From Rosellinia necatrix (taxonomy: Eukaryota; Ascomycota; Sordariomycetes; Xylariales; Xylariaceae), in NCBI GenBank assembly GCA_021209875.1, contig JAGYVD010000006.1, positions 2,976,001 through 3,040,000 of the forward strand: a DNA stretch of 64,000 nt, read 5' to 3'. Below are positions 62,001 to 64,000 of the stretch, in pieces. Each line of letters opens with the position of its first letter. The stretch's first letter is position 1. The translations under genes and the position numbers were made by a program. The notes under the pieces are model-generated. The model had not been told where the DNA came from. It saw nothing but the letters and a program-made list of their open reading frames with translations, and did no database searches.

Positions 62001-62872
62001 ACTTCTCAGCCTTTATAGCCTGTCAACTAGTTCGCAGGCAAGAAAGCCTACTCTTCGGGAAACCTGTCTAAAACAAACCAGAATTTGACAATAGCCCGGG
62101 GTAGTCCGACACATCAGCATAACTCCTGAGTAGAAAACCCGCCCTGCCTCCTGCAACTAGCTATAGTACACAGCTCACGTTGCATGAGAACATTACCGCT
62201 CTTCCCTACAATGAATGGCGTGGAGCTGGTGTGGTTGTGCCACCCACCACACTACAACCAACGGTATGCTACATGTCCGTTTTACTCGTGGTGACTTTCC
62301 CGTCGTCTGTCGCTTTCAGTCCGATTATCAATGGTGTGAAGAATGCATTGCCGGGGTCTAGGTTGAACGACGAGAATGACTAAGGGGAACGAATGTTTAG
62401 GAATACGGAGGCTAATGGATATGAATCTCATGCCTGTTACTTTTGCATGAGCGCTCAGAGGAGCGCTACCTGCTTACCGTCATCTTCTTGTAAGGGGATT
62501 TGGGCATACGGCCGCCCATTGCACTATAACTAGTAGGTACCTAGGCACCTAGGCGGGCAATCTGGGCTAGAAGGTAGGCGGGGGCTATGGCAAGCCACAG
62601 CGCGATCCCTCTGCCTGGTGAGCCCCACCTACCCCACACCACCTGGGCAAGGTTTCCTCCCTTAATTCCCTAGCCACAGAACGGAGTTTTCGAGGCGCAG
62701 TAGGGTTTTCGTGCCCTTCCAAAAATTTTGCCGAAAGTGCGGGCTGGTTTAGCTTGGTAAGGTCCAACTACTACCTCTGGGAATTTCTGGTGCCTCAATC
62801 TGGAGACATTGACGACCCGCGCGACAAGTTCATTTCCCGACCACTCCCCCGTCTTGGTCGCAATCAGTCACA
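59010..62872. other. Gene-poor intergenic stretch
   Basis: About 3.9 kb without a supportable gene. A frame at 61380-61682 starts like a signal peptide but with GTG, not ATG. A (TTG)n run lies at 61725-61752. ACCTAGG words occur at 61329-61345 and 62531-62556. The last part is the promoter of the L13 gene and is pyrimidine-rich, as is usual for ribosomal protein genes. Confidence 0.55.
61724..61753. repeat. (TTG)n microsatellite
   Basis: About nine TTG units in a row. Confidence 0.9.
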
Positions 62873-64000
62873 ATGGTATGCTGCCCTCGTTGCTGTTGTC
62901 GCCAATCCGTGGTTCCGATTCCGACGTGCTGACCAGTTCCCGTGTCCAGGCGATCAAGCATAACAACCAGATTCGTGCGTTTCCATCTCCCACTCCCACT
63001 GCCACTCCCACTGCCACTGCCACTGCCACTGCCGCCCACTCCCGCCCCTCCGGCCGCCAGACGAACCGCGTTTTACTAACAACCTCGCAGAGAAGAACCG
63101 TACGCTCTCTCCCTCCCAATTCGGAATTGGCGAAACCCCGGACCTCAACGATCGAGCGATCGCCGTTGGACCGAATGGACAAGGATCACTAATCAATGAG
63201 CAGACTTCCGCAAGGATTGGCAACGACGGGTTCGGTGTCACTTCGACCAGGTACGCAACAAAACACACATATATACATGTATATGCCCGAACGCGGGAGG
63301 CTGTGGGGGGTGGGGGAGATCATGTTGAATTTATTCTGACCTGCGAATTTTCGAAATTAGCCCACCAAGAAGATCGCCCGTCGAAAGGCCCGCGCTGTCA
63401 GGGCCGCCGCCCTTGCTCCCCGCCCCGTTGATAAGCTACGGCCGGTAGTCCGATGCCCTACCATCAAGTACAACCGCCGTGTTCGTGCCGGCCGCGGTTT
63501 CACTCTCACTGAGCTGAAGGTACCTCTTGCACACCCCACACCAATCCGACGCGGATGCGGCGAAGACGTCTCGGACTTCAAGGGGACTATCGTGCCCTCG
63601 GAGTGTTGAGCGTGTTCATCCGTTTTCCATCCGCTTAACAATCATGGTTCTCTAACATGATGTTACTGTAGGAGGCTGGCATTCCCCGTCTCGTAGCCCC
63701 CACCATCGGTATTGCCGTCGATTTCCGCCGCCAGAACCTCAGCGAAGAGAGCCTCACCGTCAATGTCGCTCGTCTAAAGGCCTACAAGGAGCGCCTGATC
63801 GTCTTCCCCCGCAAGGGCGCCAAGCACCCCAAGGCCGGCGACAGCAAGGACATCGACCTCAGCGCCACCCAGACCGTCTCGAACGTCAACGCTTCCCTGC
63901 CCATCGTCCACGTCGGCAAGGGCGTCAGCGAGATCAAGAAGAGCGATATGCCCGCAGCCGTCGAGGGCGGTGCCTTTGTCGCCCTCCGCAAGGCGAGAAG
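62873..64000 (+). CDS. rpl13: 60S ribosomal protein L13 (eL13), 3' end outside the window
   Basis: Six exons are visible: 62873-62875 (the ATG alone), 62950-62974, 63091-63099 (9 bp), 63204-63250, 63361-63519 and 63672 to the end. Joined they read [20 protein letters not shown], then [60 protein letters not shown] and [20 protein letters not shown], which is L13e with nothing missing. It is a structural protein of the large ribosomal subunit. The introns are 74, 116, 104, 110 and 152 bp. Branch sites are good in front of exon 3 (ACTAAC) and exon 6 (CTAAC). The 9-bp exon restores the conserved QIxxNHFRKDW spacing. Skipping it keeps frame and would give QIHFRKDW. The C-terminal part ([14 protein letters not shown] onward) is open to the last base. 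Confidence 0.94.
62984..63034 (+). repeat. (CCCACT/GCCACT)n hexanucleotide repeat in L13 intron 2
   Basis: Seven or more 6-bp units of CCCACT and GCCACT lie between the donor at 62975 and the branch site at about 63077, adding length and pyrimidines to this intron. Confidence 0.85.

Overview
This window is nuclear DNA of a filamentous ascomycete, most likely a Sordariomycete. Coding stretches are broken by short introns of about 50-190 bases with GTAAGT/GTATGT donors, clear CTAAC or CTGAC branch sites a little upstream of the AG, and a few longer introns. The gene set is eukaryotic and fungal: proteasome lid, mRNA cap methyltransferase, Zn2Cys6 regulator, DUF8035, fungal Cox14, DPM3 and L13e. 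Genes are monocistronic, on both strands, and separated by long intergenic regions rich in microsatellites. I saw no CRISPR array, rRNA, convincing tRNA or intact transposon.

Left part (1-12.3 kb): the start of one gene leaves the window on the minus strand. A repeat-rich stretch carries several minisatellites. It is followed by a damaged gene (7951-9180), a strong hairpin and a short AT-rich island. No housekeeping gene lies here. Core block (12.3-18.5 kb): alanine aminotransferase (+), proteasome lid subunit Rpn7 (-) and, divergent from it, cap guanine-N7 methyltransferase (+). A gene-poor stretch then runs to 24.5 kb. Middle (24.5-38.2 kb): a DUF8035 protein (-), a secreted phytase-like esterase of seven exons (-), a nuclear coiled-coil protein (+) and the small ER membrane protein DPM3 (-), whose three exons are all short.

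Right part (38.9-64 kb): a ten-exon Zn2Cys6 transcription factor (-) lies next to a secreted berberine-bridge-type FAD oxidase (-). Then come an HMG-box gene of the mating-type class (+), a GDSL/SGNH esterase (-), mitochondrial Cox14 (+) and a conserved Sordariomycete protein of unknown function (-). A 7-kb gene-poor stretch contains a probably degraded gene. The window ends inside ribosomal protein L13 (+), whose first exon is just ATG and whose third exon is 9 bases.

The genes do not form one pathway. Most are conserved housekeeping genes. The regulator, the FAD oxidase, the HMG-box gene and the SGNH esterase (39-50 kb) are the accessory-looking part. Nothing here is clearly a new system. 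The points most worth following are the HMG-box gene, whose intron sits exactly at the mating-type serine codon, and the exon structure of L13. All exon joins were worked out by hand from splice signals and reading frame, and no database search was possible.
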